Made by a program: the position numbers and the translations under genes. Of a stretch of 21,640 nucleotides of DNA, positions 1 to 5,508 are shown piece by piece. The stretch lies in assembly GCA_043812755.1 (NCBI GenBank), contig JBDRLV010000005.1, forward strand, positions 1 through 21,640, read 5' to 3'. This stretch comes from JBDRLV01 sp043812755 (GTDB lineage Bacteria; Patescibacteriota; Patescibacteriia; UBA9934; GWF2-40-263). The first letter of the stretch is position 1. Each line of letters opens with the position of its first letter. The notes under the pieces are model-generated. The model made no database searches. It saw nothing but the letters and a program-made list of their open reading frames with translations, and had not been told where the DNA came from.

Positions 1-1
1 T

Positions 2-574
2 GTTTATGATTCAATCGAACTTGATAAAGCAACAAATTGCGGCGTTGTTGTTGCAACTCAAAGTGATGAGCCAGAATTGTTAGATCCAATTGATCAGCCT
101 GTTGAACAGAGTCCTGAGGCAGCTTTAGTTGTCAGAACAAATAGCATTCGTAGTAGCTCGTCATCAATGGTTTATAGAATTGATGGCAGTGTTCGAAAAC
201 CGTATCTTAACCCAACTATTTATGCTACATGGGAAAAAGGATGGAAAAATGTAAGTCAGGTTGGTGGTACTGAATTATCTGAATATTCAATGGGTGCTCC
301 TATGCTTCCAAAGCCTGGCGTTGTACTTGTAAAAACAGTTGATTCACCAAAGGTTTATTGGGTAGAAGAAGCAGATGATGGAAGTTACATGCTTCAATGG
401 GTAAAAACTGAGAATGTTGCAAAAGAGATGTTTGGAGTCGCTTGGGCAGATTATGTTGTGGATATTGATGCAAATTTAATGTCACGATATTCGCAAGGGG
501 ATACAATTGAAAATCCAGCTAGTGTAAATACTTTGCACTTGTTAACCAGGGCTCAGCTTGCAAAAAGAATTTGA
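2..574 (+). CDS. C-terminal part of a surface/secreted protein (5' end outside window)
   Basis: The frame is open from base 2 with no stop, so the gene starts to the left of the window; the TTG at 77 is internal. About 190 residues are visible and end with TGA at 572-574. A Ser/Pro/Glu-rich linker (about residues 20-55) leads into a module reading KPYLNPTIYATW, then MLPKPGVVLVKT, DSPKVYWVE, LQWVKTENVAKEMFGVAWAD and NLMSRYSQGD. I recognise this layout from large extracellular proteins of Patescibacteria, where it recurs as a C-terminal repeat of unknown function. No membrane segment or catalytic motif is visible. A rho-independent terminator follows at once. The assignment rests on recalled family resemblance; cell-surface location is inferred. 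Confidence 0.7.
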   Translation, partial: VYDSIELDKATNCGVVVATQSDEPELLDPIDQPVEQSPEAALVVRTNSIRSSSSSMVYRIDGSVRKPYLNPTIYATWEKGWKNVSQVGGTELSEYSMGAPMLPKPGVVLVKTVDSPKVYWVEEADDGSYMLQWVKTENVAKEMFGVAWADYVVDIDANLMSRYSQGDTIENPASVNTLHLLTRAQLAKRI

Positions 575-584
575 TAAGAAAAAG

Positions 585-609
585 CGGTCGTGAAAACGGC
601 CGTTTTTTT
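585..609 (+). terminator. Rho-independent terminator after the surface-protein gene
   Basis: Six-pair stem cggtcg/cggccg (585-590 with 597-602, one G-U pair), loop tgaaaa, then seven T. It begins 10 bases after the stop codon. Confidence 0.85.
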
Positions 610-620
610 ATTTTTCGAGT

Positions 621-664
621 GTGGCTCCCGGTCTTGTCTGGATGTTCATAAAGACCGGGAGCCA
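621..664. repeat. REP-like hairpin, type-1 family, copy at 621
   Basis: Perfect 14-bp inverted repeat tggctcccggtctt / aagaccgggagcca around a loop reading gtctggatgttcat. Eight or more further copies of the same design (loop close to gtctgaatgttcat) lie at about 883, 1038, 2653, 2706, 2755, 2862, 2921, 3166, 8984 and 9162. All are intergenic. Confidence 0.9.
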
Positions 665-671
665 ATTGAGA

Positions 672-754
672 ATCTTGGGTCCGTCAGGCAATTGCCCCGT
701 TAGTGCTCACTTCGTTGCGCGCTACCGGTGGGCCCATTGCCTGCCACCCAAGAT
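672..754. repeat. Long imperfect palindrome P1
   Basis: The arm atcttgggtccgtcaggcaa (from 672) is matched by attgcctgccacccaagat (736-754) with a few mismatches. The loop of about 43 bases is itself partly self-complementary (gcccc.../...gtgggc) and contains cttcgttgcgcgc. It resembles a MITE-like or REP-pair element. Nothing in it looks coding. Confidence 0.7.
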
Positions 755-772
755 CAATTCAACGACAAGCTG

Positions 773-869
773 GAATAAGATAAAATGAAATTTTTTTGCT
801 CCGGAACTCGGCCAATGTTGTTTGTGGCCTCAAACAGTCCTCGCTTCAAAAATTTATTTCATCTTATTC
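773..869. repeat. Long imperfect palindrome P2
   Basis: The arm gaataagataaaatgaaatt (from 773) pairs with aaatttatttcatcttattc (to 869), with small bulges. The loop holds ggcc...ggcc and tgtttg/caaaca inner stems. It starts 19 bases after P1, so the two long palindromes stand in tandem. Confidence 0.65.
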
Positions 870-882
870 ATATTGACCGCAT

Positions 883-970
883 GGGGCTCCAGATTTTATC
901 TGAATGTTTATAAGCATTGGGAGCCACACGAACGAGCAGAACGATTGGACGCCATAAATGGCGTCCCTAC
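883..970. repeat. Composite: degenerate REP-like hairpin plus short GGACGCC palindrome
   Basis: At 883-926 there is a decayed type-1 hairpin (ggggctccagattt...aagcattgggagcca). After the link cacgaacgagcagaacgatt comes the palindrome ggacgccat-aa-atggcgtcc (947-966), followed by ctacac. The same order (hairpin, link with 'acgaacgcg', palindrome, ccctac) recurs at 2755-2850 and 8984-9095, which suggests one composite unit. Confidence 0.75.
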
Positions 971-1002
971 ACAATCCAGCTTGGGGTTTCACACATTGTA
1001 AC

Positions 1003-1154
1003 TAAAAAAGGGTTCCTTGCGGATACCCTTTGAGTGTGGTTCCCGGTACCGTCTGTATGTTCAGAGGTACCGGGAATCGATACGAATTGATTTTCCGACC
1101 TACAGAACGTAGGTGGTAACAGGAGCCGGAAGGCTCAACTGTGTAGGAAGGAAC
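1003..1154. repeat. 152-bp cassette, copy 1 (3' UTR of the EF-hand-like gene)
   Basis: Matches 3131-3282 over 152 bases without gaps; I count six substitutions. Read on the minus strand it starts 11 bases after the stop of the EF-hand-like gene. It contains four hairpins: gagcc/ggctc, acctac/gtaggt, a 13-bp REP-like ggttcccggtacc stem, and a terminator with a T-run. The other copy stands in the same place behind terD. Confidence 0.9.
1004..1030 (-). terminator. Terminator of the EF-hand-like gene, inside the cassette
   Basis: On the minus strand aagggt (1030-1025) pairs with accctt (1013-1008). The stem is extended by tcc/gga with one bulged base around loop gcaa, and is followed by six T (1009-1004). 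Confidence 0.85.
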
Positions 1155-1165
1155 GATCTTCTGCT

Positions 1166-1954
1166 CTACGCGGCGGTGATGCCGTTGGACTCGCAGAACA
1201 TGGTGAACTTCGCGTGCACGTCCGTGGCCTGCTTCAGGATGTTGGCGCACAGGCGCTTCTCCAGATCATCGACCTGGCCGTCGCCCTTGACCTTGTTGAT
1301 GAGCCACGTGGACTCGTCCTCGTCCAGCACTCCTGGGCTCTCGTCGTCGGCGAGCACGTGCGCCGTGATCGACTCCACGAAGAAGTCGCCCCAGGCTGCG
1401 CAGTTCTCGGCGCCGGAGGTGCCGTCGCTGATTGCGAACAGATCTTCGGCCTCTTGCCGATCGATCACACCGTCTGCCAGCATGGCGGTCTTGAGCGTGG
1501 CGACTTCGTCCTCGTCGACCACACCGTCGGCCACAATCACAGCCACGTCGTACGCGGGAGCGTTCGTTGCCGGAGCGATGCCGTTGTCCGCGCAGAACTT
1601 CACGAAGCTCTCGTGGACTGCGGTTGCGTTCTCGAGAATGTTCAGGCACAGGGCGCGCTCGGCGCCGTCGACCTGACCATCACCCTGGATCTTGCCGATC
1701 AGGTACTCGGCCTCCTCTGCGTCGAGCTCACCCGGCGAGGTGTCGTCGGCGAGCACGTGGTCGGTCAGCGCCTTCACGAAGAGCTTGTCCCAGCTCGGGT
1801 CGTTGGCGTTGCCAGTGACCGCGTCGTTGATCTCGAACAGTGCATCGGCCTCGTCGCGGTCAATCACGCCGTCCTCGTAGAGATCGGCTTCGAGAGCCTT
1901 GACCTCATCCGCATCCACAACTCCGTCTTCCACAATGGTCTTCACGTCGATCAT
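1166..1954 (-). CDS. Duplicated EF-hand/TerB-like acidic protein
   Basis: 262 residues. I start at the ATG at 1954, which follows aaaaggggaaagac, rather than further upstream, where an in-frame extension would run through the leader hairpins and promoter. The protein is two tandem homologous repeats of about 115-120 residues, each reading ADG/EDG-V-V/I-D-x-D/Q-E, W-x-x-x-FV-x-x-x-T-x-HVLADD, SPG-x-LD-x-x-E, GDGQVD, E-x-x-LC-x-NIL. The DDTSPGELDAEE and DDESPGVLDEDE segments fit an EF-hand loop (D1, G6, hydrophobic 8, E12), so Ca2+ binding is plausible but unproven. No signal peptide or membrane segment is seen. It is GC-rich compared with flanking genes and has its own promoter (2037-2065). 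The architecture recalls acidic proteins found beside TerD; the exact family was not identified. Confidence 0.75.
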   Translation of the reverse strand: MIDVKTIVEDGVVDADEVKALEADLYEDGVIDRDEADALFEINDAVTGNANDPSWDKLFVKALTDHVLADDTSPGELDAEEAEYLIGKIQGDGQVDGAERALCLNILENATAVHESFVKFCADNGIAPATNAPAYDVAVIVADGVVDEDEVATLKTAMLADGVIDRQEAEDLFAISDGTSGAENCAAWGDFFVESITAHVLADDESPGVLDEDESTWLINKVKGDGQVDDLEKRLCANILKQATDVHAKFTMFCESNGITAA

Positions 1955-1978
1955 GTCTTTCCCCTTTTCCTTTTTTTT

Positions 1979-2013
1979 GGGGCAAAGCGCCCCTGTTATT
2001 GGGGCACTGCCCC
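1979..2013 (-). promoter_or_regulatory. Tandem G4C hairpins in the leader of the EF-hand-like gene
   Basis: In the transcript two hairpins follow one another, GGGGC-AGU-GCCCC and GGGGC-GCUUU-GCCCC, separated by AAUAACA and followed by A8 and the ribosome-binding site. The GCCCC of the first can instead pair with the GGGGC of the second, so two structures exclude each other. That is an attenuator-like or switch-like layout. No ligand or protein is implied by the sequence. Confidence 0.55.
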
Positions 2014-2036
2014 GATCCTTGAAAACAGCTGACAGC

Positions 2037-2065
2037 AATTTAGCAGAATTGAGCCATTTTGTCAA
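2037..2065 (-). promoter_or_regulatory. Promoter of the EF-hand-like gene
   Basis: Minus-strand TTGACA (2065-2060), 17-base spacer, TAAATT (2042-2037) preceded by TGC (extended -10). The implied leader is about 75 bases and carries the G4C hairpins. Confidence 0.75.
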
Positions 2066-2088
2066 GGGCAATAGCATGGCTAAAATAC

Positions 2089-2116
2089 TTGACAAAATTG
2101 AAATATCTGGTATAGT
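2089..2116 (+). promoter_or_regulatory. Promoter of the small membrane protein pair
   Basis: TTGACA (2089-2094), 16-base spacer, TATAGT (2111-2116). It is divergent from the promoter at 2037-2065; the two -35 boxes form the inverted repeat ttttgtcaag / cttgacaaaa (2058-2067 and 2088-2097), 20 bases apart. Confidence 0.7.
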
Positions 2117-2154
2117 TTTTTTGCTTCCTAAACACAAAAGGAAAGGAAAAAGAC

Positions 2155-2406
2155 ATGAAAGCAATGATGCTGAAGAAACTTCTTCCATGGGTTGTGGGTG
2201 TGGTTGTTGGGGCAATCGTTCTTTGGTGGTTGGCAAAGAAGCTGATCATCCTGGCAGTCATTGTTGGTGTGCCTGTGTTGGCATGGCGATGGTTTGCTAC
2301 AAAGAAACAGGCCAAGCTCACGCCAGAGCAGGTCAGGGCGCAGGCTCGCGAGAAGGATGCTGTGAAGGCCAAAAAGGACCTGCAGGGCATCAAGCTCGGT
2401 AGCTAG
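2155..2406 (+). CDS. Small membrane protein, 83 aa
   Basis: The ATG follows aaaaggaaaggaaaaagac, a leader almost identical to that of the divergent EF-hand-like gene. Residues 8-46 are hydrophobic (VVGVVVGAIVLWW, then LIILAVIVGVPVLAWRWF), giving one long or two short membrane segments split by AKK. The last 35 residues are soluble, charged and helical (PEQVRAQAREKDAVKAKKDLQG). No family is recognised. It is co-directional with the next small ORF, 15 bases downstream, and lies between two Ter-type genes on the other strand. Confidence 0.75.
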   Translation: MKAMMLKKLLPWVVGVVVGAIVLWWLAKKLIILAVIVGVPVLAWRWFATKKQAKLTPEQVRAQAREKDAVKAKKDLQGIKLGS

Positions 2407-2421
2407 TGCAAAGGGGGCAGT

Positions 2422-2601
2422 ATGCTTGCGTGGCTTGCTGAGTACTGGTGGGTGATTCTCATAGTCGTTGTGATTGCATTCCTGCTGTTGGATTTGCTAT
2501 TTGGAAGATCAAATAGACGTGGAAAAAACGGGGTAGGTGCTGCTCTGGATTTTGCAGAAGATATCATTGATGACGGCTTTGACTGCGATCCTTTCGACTG
2601 A
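2422..2601 (+). CDS. Very small single-pass membrane protein, 59 aa
   Basis: The ATG at 2422 lies 7 bases after an excellent ribosome-binding site, aaaggggg. The protein begins MLAWLAEYWWVILIVVVIAF and continues with LLLDLLFG, one membrane helix. A basic stretch GRSNRRGK and an acidic tail ending DDGFDCDPFD follow. TGA is at 2599-2601 and a strong terminator comes directly after, so 2155-2641 is a complete two-gene transcription unit. By the positive-inside rule the tail is probably cytoplasmic. No family is recognised. Its acidic tail may bind cations or a Ter protein (speculative). Confidence 0.75.
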   Translation: MLAWLAEYWWVILIVVVIAFLLLDLLFGRSNRRGKNGVGAALDFAEDIIDDGFDCDPFD

Positions 2602-2614
2602 AAGAACAAATCGT

Positions 2615-2641
2615 AACGTTCGTGCAAACGAGCGTTTTTTT
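2615..2641 (+). terminator. Terminator of the small membrane protein operon
   Basis: Nine-pair stem aacgttcgt/acgagcgtt (one G-U) around loop gcaa, followed by a run of eight T. Confidence 0.9.
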
Positions 2642-2652
2642 ATTTATTTAAG

Positions 2653-2962
2653 TGTGGCTCCCGGTCTTGTCTGAAAGTTTATAAAGACCGGGAGCCATTC
2701 ACTTTGGGGCTCCTGGTGTTGTCTGAACATCCATAAACACTGGAAACCAACATCAGGCTCCTGATGCTGTCTGAATGTTCATACAGATCGGGATCCACAA
2801 GAACGCGATAAATCTTGATTCATCGGACGCGATAAATCGCGTCCCTACACAATTGATTCCTGGGGATACCGGTGTTGTCTTCTGGACATCATAAACACTG
2901 CGAACCATTCGCTTCGCTTTGGGGTTCCCGGTCTTGTTTGAAAGTTAATAAAGACCGGGAGC
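2653..2962. repeat. Cluster of five REP-like hairpins with one GGACGCG palindrome
   Basis: Copies lie at 2653-2697 (intact, ggctcccggtctt arms), 2706-2750, 2755-2798 and 2862-2909 (progressively decayed arms, conserved gtctgaa-ttcata loop) and 2921-2962 (ggttcccggtctt left arm). A palindrome ggacgcgat-aa-atcgcgtcc lies at 2825-2844 and is followed by cctacac. The gap between the small membrane operon and terD is almost entirely such elements. No ORF here is credible. Confidence 0.85.
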
Positions 2963-3023
2963 AATTTGAACAATTGGATACTAGAAAAAGAATTTTGTAT
3001 TCGTGAATTTCATGATTGTTACC

Positions 3024-3048
3024 GGACGCCATGAATGGCGTCCCTACT
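3024..3048. repeat. Short GGACGCC palindrome
   Basis: ggacgccat-ga-atggcgtcc (3024-3043) followed by ctac: the same element as at 947, 9070 and 9755. The remaining bases to 3130 show nothing recognisable. Confidence 0.8.
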
Positions 3049-3130
3049 CGATCTATATTAGGGGGTCACGTATTGAAATTCAGACCACCTTCGCTGAAGC
3101 TATGTGCGGTAATTCTGCTAAAAGTTGAAT

Positions 3131-3282
3131 TAAAAAAGGGATCCTTACGGATACCCTTTGAGTGTGGTTCCCGGTACCGTCTGTATGTTCAGAGGTACCG
3201 GGAACCGATACAAATTGATTTTCCGACCTACAGAATGTAGGTGGTAACAGGAGCCAGAAGGCTCAACTGTGTAGGAAGGAAC
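3131..3282. repeat. 152-bp cassette, copy 2 (3' UTR of terD)
   Basis: About 96% identical to 1003-1154 by eye (six substitutions, no gap). It abuts the terD stop codon (TAG at 3284-3282). The paired changes in the terminator stem and the near-perfect REP-like stem (3166-3178 with 3194-3206) keep the hairpins intact in both copies. Confidence 0.9.
3132..3159 (-). terminator. Terminator of terD, inside the cassette
   Basis: On the minus strand aaaggg pairs with ccctt(t), extended by atcc/ggat around a four-base loop, and is followed by T6 (3137-3132). Equivalent to the terminator at 1004-1030. Confidence 0.85.
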
Positions 3283-3878
3283 TACCCTTGCAAGGCCTTG
3301 GCGCCCGGGACGTTGGTGAAGAAGCCGTCCAGGTCGTAGAGCTCACTGCAGTTTTGGATCTCGGCACCCATGTCGCCTTGGTTGACGATTTTGGCGATCA
3401 CCGCTGCGACGCCCGGAGCGGTGTTGTTGAGGTCAATGGTGAAGCCGTCGCCCTCCTCATTGGCCACCTCCACCTTTGCGCCGTAGGGGGCGAAGGGGAC
3501 GGGAGTGCCGTCCTTGGCAGCGTCGAAGTTGAGCGCCACGACAGTGATGGTTTTCACGTTGTCGTCGAGCTTACCGACGAGCACAGTCTCGACGTTCCCG
3601 CCGTCCTTGACGTTCCCGCCGACGCCTTCGTCGCCAGAGTGCTTGATGAACGGAAATACTGCGAGATCGCCGAGTGTTTCCTTGCTTCGTGGCGGAAGAA
3701 GGTTCGTGTACCGTCCGATGACGGAGCCGTCCTTGCACTCCACGAAGACCATGAGGTCCAGGTCGACCTCTGTACCCCACAGGAGCTTCAGCAGGATCTT
3801 CTTGGCCTTCATGCCAGGATCCATGGGAGCCGATCCACCCTTTGCCGCGATCGCTACCTTGCTACCGATAGTCGCCAT
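3282..3878 (-). CDS. terD: TerD-family protein
   Basis: 198 residues, a usual TerD length. TerD proteins are soluble Ca2+-binding beta-sandwich proteins of the Ter stress (tellurite/phage/colicin resistance) system. Family marks seen: LLWGTEVDLDLMVFVECKDG near residues 33-52 (the acidic DLD pair is the expected Ca2+ site), HSGDEGVGG near 80, VKTITVVALNF (the V-x-x-I-x-x-V-x strand), FAPYGAKVEVANEEG and the C-terminal ELYDLDGFFTNVPG. The start follows aaggagaaaagaa. It lies last in a minus-strand series TerB-vWA-TerD, 163 bases after the vWA gene, and may be cotranscribed. It is GC-rich. It is more divergent from enterobacterial TerD/TerE than from TerA-like members, so the subfamily is uncertain. 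Confidence 0.85.
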   Translation of the reverse strand: MATIGSKVAIAAKGGSAPMDPGMKAKKILLKLLWGTEVDLDLMVFVECKDGSVIGRYTNLLPPRSKETLGDLAVFPFIKHSGDEGVGGNVKDGGNVETVLVGKLDDNVKTITVVALNFDAAKDGTPVPFAPYGAKVEVANEEGDGFTIDLNNTAPGVAAVIAKIVNQGDMGAEIQNCSELYDLDGFFTNVPGAKALQG

Positions 3879-3907
3879 TTCTTTTCTCCTTGCCTGGTTT
3901 TTGTGAC

Positions 3908-3991
3908 AGATGAGCTATCCAGGCCTTGCTCATCTGTTTGGTTGTGGGCCAGCTCCTGACCAATGACCAAACGGTCACTGGGCAGGAAGCT
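3908..3991 (-). promoter_or_regulatory. Two hairpins between the vWA gene and terD
   Basis: A 9-bp perfect stem cagatgagc/gctcatctg (3908-3916 with 3929-3937) sits next to a long imperfect stem of about 18 pairs (3951-3968 with 3973-3991) around loop aaac. Neither is followed by a T-run on the minus strand, so mRNA processing, stabilisation or attenuation is more likely than termination. The 11-mer ggttgtgggcc at 3940 recurs at 4813 in the leader of the vWA gene. Confidence 0.5.
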
Positions 3992-4041
3992 GACAAAGTT
4001 TACTACCTATCTGCTACTTCCGAACAGGTTGGTTGGTTGAA

Positions 4042-4797
4042 TCAGAGGATGAGCCCAAGGCCCTGAGCCTTGGTGCACCACTCCGGGTACTCGTTGAGCA
4101 GGGCGCCCACGAAGTCATCGTCGTCCATTTGGGAGATGTCGCCGAGCTCGCAGAATCCTGCGTTGTCCACGAAGCGACCGCTCAGGTCATCCAGCTTCTC
4201 GAGGAAGTCCTTCCGTTCACGTCCGATGCCCACGAACTGCGTGAACATCGGGAGCTTGGAGATCTCACGAATGATGCGTTCGGCATCAGCCGGATCTCCG
4301 TTGGCACCGTCGGTCACGAAGATGTTGAACACAGGGTCCTTGACGGCCGGGATCTTCACGACCTCGACTCCACCACCACCGCCGAACAGCCCCTTCTTCT
4401 TCTGCTGGAAGGCAGCCTCGAAGTGATGACGCGCCACGAGCTCCAGAACAGGAGCGTAGTTGGTGCCACCCTCGAGCCGACCAGAGATCTGGCGGAGCAG
4501 TTGGTCCTTCACGAACCCATCGATGTTCGTGGCTGTCGCCACAACAGGGGCATGTGCCTTGATACCGAACATGAACGCAGGCAGGTTGCCGTCATCGTCC
4601 ATGTTGAGCGAAAGCGCCATGGCACGCTCCACCACACGCTGGACCGTTTCGTTGCGGTACAGCCCGTCCATGGAGCCAGAGATGTCGATAGAGAACACGA
4701 CCTGGGCTGTGCGCCCGCTCATGCCTTTTTCGGCCAGCTTCATGCCGATCTTGGCCTTCAGCTTCTGGACGTCCACCTTGTCAGCGATCTTGCTCAT
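4042..4797 (-). CDS. vWA-domain protein, TerF/TerY-like
   Basis: 251 residues, essentially a single von Willebrand A domain. The metal-ion-dependent adhesion site is complete: D38-x-S40-x-S42 (IDISGSM), T112 (EGGTNYAP) and D163 (VTDGANGD). A glycine run (GLFGGGGG, about 137-143) forms a loop unlike typical TerF. In Ter systems cytoplasmic vWA proteins act as metal-dependent assembly factors with TerD and TerB; that role is inferred here from neighbours. No signal peptide. ATG at 4797 follows gagaggaaaagaaa. It is GC-rich, 87 bases downstream of the TerB-like gene and upstream of terD, all in the same direction. Confidence 0.85.
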   Translation of the reverse strand: MSKIADKVDVQKLKAKIGMKLAEKGMSGRTAQVVFSIDISGSMDGLYRNETVQRVVERAMALSLNMDDDGNLPAFMFGIKAHAPVVATATNIDGFVKDQLLRQISGRLEGGTNYAPVLELVARHHFEAAFQQKKKGLFGGGGGVEVVKIPAVKDPVFNIFVTDGANGDPADAERIIREISKLPMFTQFVGIGRERKDFLEKLDDLSGRFVDNAGFCELGDISQMDDDDFVGALLNEYPEWCTKAQGLGLIL

Positions 4798-4884
4798 TTT
4801 CTTTTCCTCTCAGGTTGTGGGCCCATGGCCCGTGGTTGTACTACTTTTTGGCTAAGCCAGTTTCAGTTTTTCAGCTTGCTTGGA

Positions 4885-5430
4885 TCAGAACTTGAAGTTG
4901 CGCAGGTCGTCAGGGTCACTGCTTGCAGGTGCAGGAGCAGTTGGAGTTGTGGCTGGGGAAGAAGTGCTTCCGACAGCCGCAGGAGGCACGGGAGTTCCGA
5001 GCCATCCACACATCTCACGTACGATCGCTTTCTCGTTGTCATCGAAATCGCCGTCGGCTGCGCCAATGGCACAACAGATGGCAATGATGATATCAGGAGC
5101 TTCGCCAACACCCTTGTTCTTGGAAATGGCTTGCTGGCAAGTCACCTTGCCGATTGCCTTGGTTGGGCCACGCAGTTGTGTGCAGAAGTACTTGAACCTC
5201 TGAACGAGCTGGCTTGGATCGTAGTCCTGAAGCCATGGGTTCGACTTGATCGTGGCCATCACAGCCTCGATCTCAGAGTCCTTGAGCTCTCCATTGGCAG
5301 CTGCTGTGAGCGCACATGCAGCCATGAGGCCTTCGGATACGCTCTTGTTCTTGAGCTGTCCGAATTGCTTCTTGCCTGCGTCGCTGAGTTGCTTGGCACC
5401 TGCTTTGATTTGGTCCCAAATTCCTGGCAT
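4885..5430 (-). CDS. terB: TerB-like protein
   Basis: 181 residues. I start at the ATG at 5430 (after aaaggaaaagaag); the in-frame ATG at 5478 would lie on the -10 box. Two helical halves carry TerB-type signatures: LMAACALTAAANGELKDSEIEAVM (about 35-58) and IIIAICCAIGAADGDFDDNEKAIVREMCGWLG (about 115-145). The acidic DGDFDDNE stretch is typical of metal-binding TerB. A Pro/Ala/Ser linker (150-172) and the tail DPDDLRNFKF follow. First gene of the minus-strand Ter series, with its own promoter and an operator-like palindrome at 5471-5491. Family-level call is good; the exact subfamily is uncertain. Confidence 0.8.
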   Translation of the reverse strand: MPGIWDQIKAGAKQLSDAGKKQFGQLKNKSVSEGLMAACALTAAANGELKDSEIEAVMATIKSNPWLQDYDPSQLVQRFKYFCTQLRGPTKAIGKVTCQQAISKNKGVGEAPDIIIAICCAIGAADGDFDDNEKAIVREMCGWLGTPVPPAAVGSTSSPATTPTAPAPASSDPDDLRNFKF

Positions 5431-5468
5431 CTTCTTTTCCTTTCTTAGGTTGTTGAAAGAACCGTCTT

Positions 5469-5497
5469 GTTTTAGCACACTGCGTGCTAAATGTCAA
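5469..5497 (-). promoter_or_regulatory. terB promoter with an embedded palindrome
   Basis: Minus-strand TTGACA (5497-5492), 17-base spacer, TAAAAC (5474-5469) preceded by TGC. The spacer is occupied by the perfect inverted repeat tttagcac-actgc-gtgctaaa (5471-5491), which overlaps the -10. A repressor bound there would block polymerase. No regulator gene is seen nearby. Confidence 0.65.
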
Positions 5498-5508
5498 GAT
5501 CAGTTATA

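Noticed and set aside
1003..1154. Integron attC site behind the EF-hand-like gene
   Set aside because: The cassette position is suggestive, but I cannot find paired RYYYAAC/GTTRRRY core sites, and the structure is better explained as several hairpins with a terminator.
1214..2032. Plus-strand open frame of 272 codons opposite the EF-hand-like gene
   Set aside because: A shadow of the duplicated GC-rich gene; even its repeats mirror the real protein's repeats.
1955..2236. N-terminal extension of the EF-hand-like protein
   Set aside because: It would run through the leader hairpins, the promoter and the start of the divergent gene; the ATG at 1954 has a good ribosome-binding site.
2653..3043. 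CRISPR array
   Set aside because: The repeats are themselves hairpins of varied sequence with irregular spacing; there are no uniform spacers and no cas genes.
3016..3240. 74-codon open frame in the repeat region
   Set aside because: Made of a palindrome and the 152-bp cassette, with no ribosome-binding site.
4033..5448. Plus-strand open frame of 471 codons across the vWA and TerB-like genes
   Set aside because: Antisense to two genes with clear domains, ribosome-binding sites and a promoter. Its composition (His/Val/Glu/Leu-rich) is the mirror of GC-rich codons and it shows no domain.
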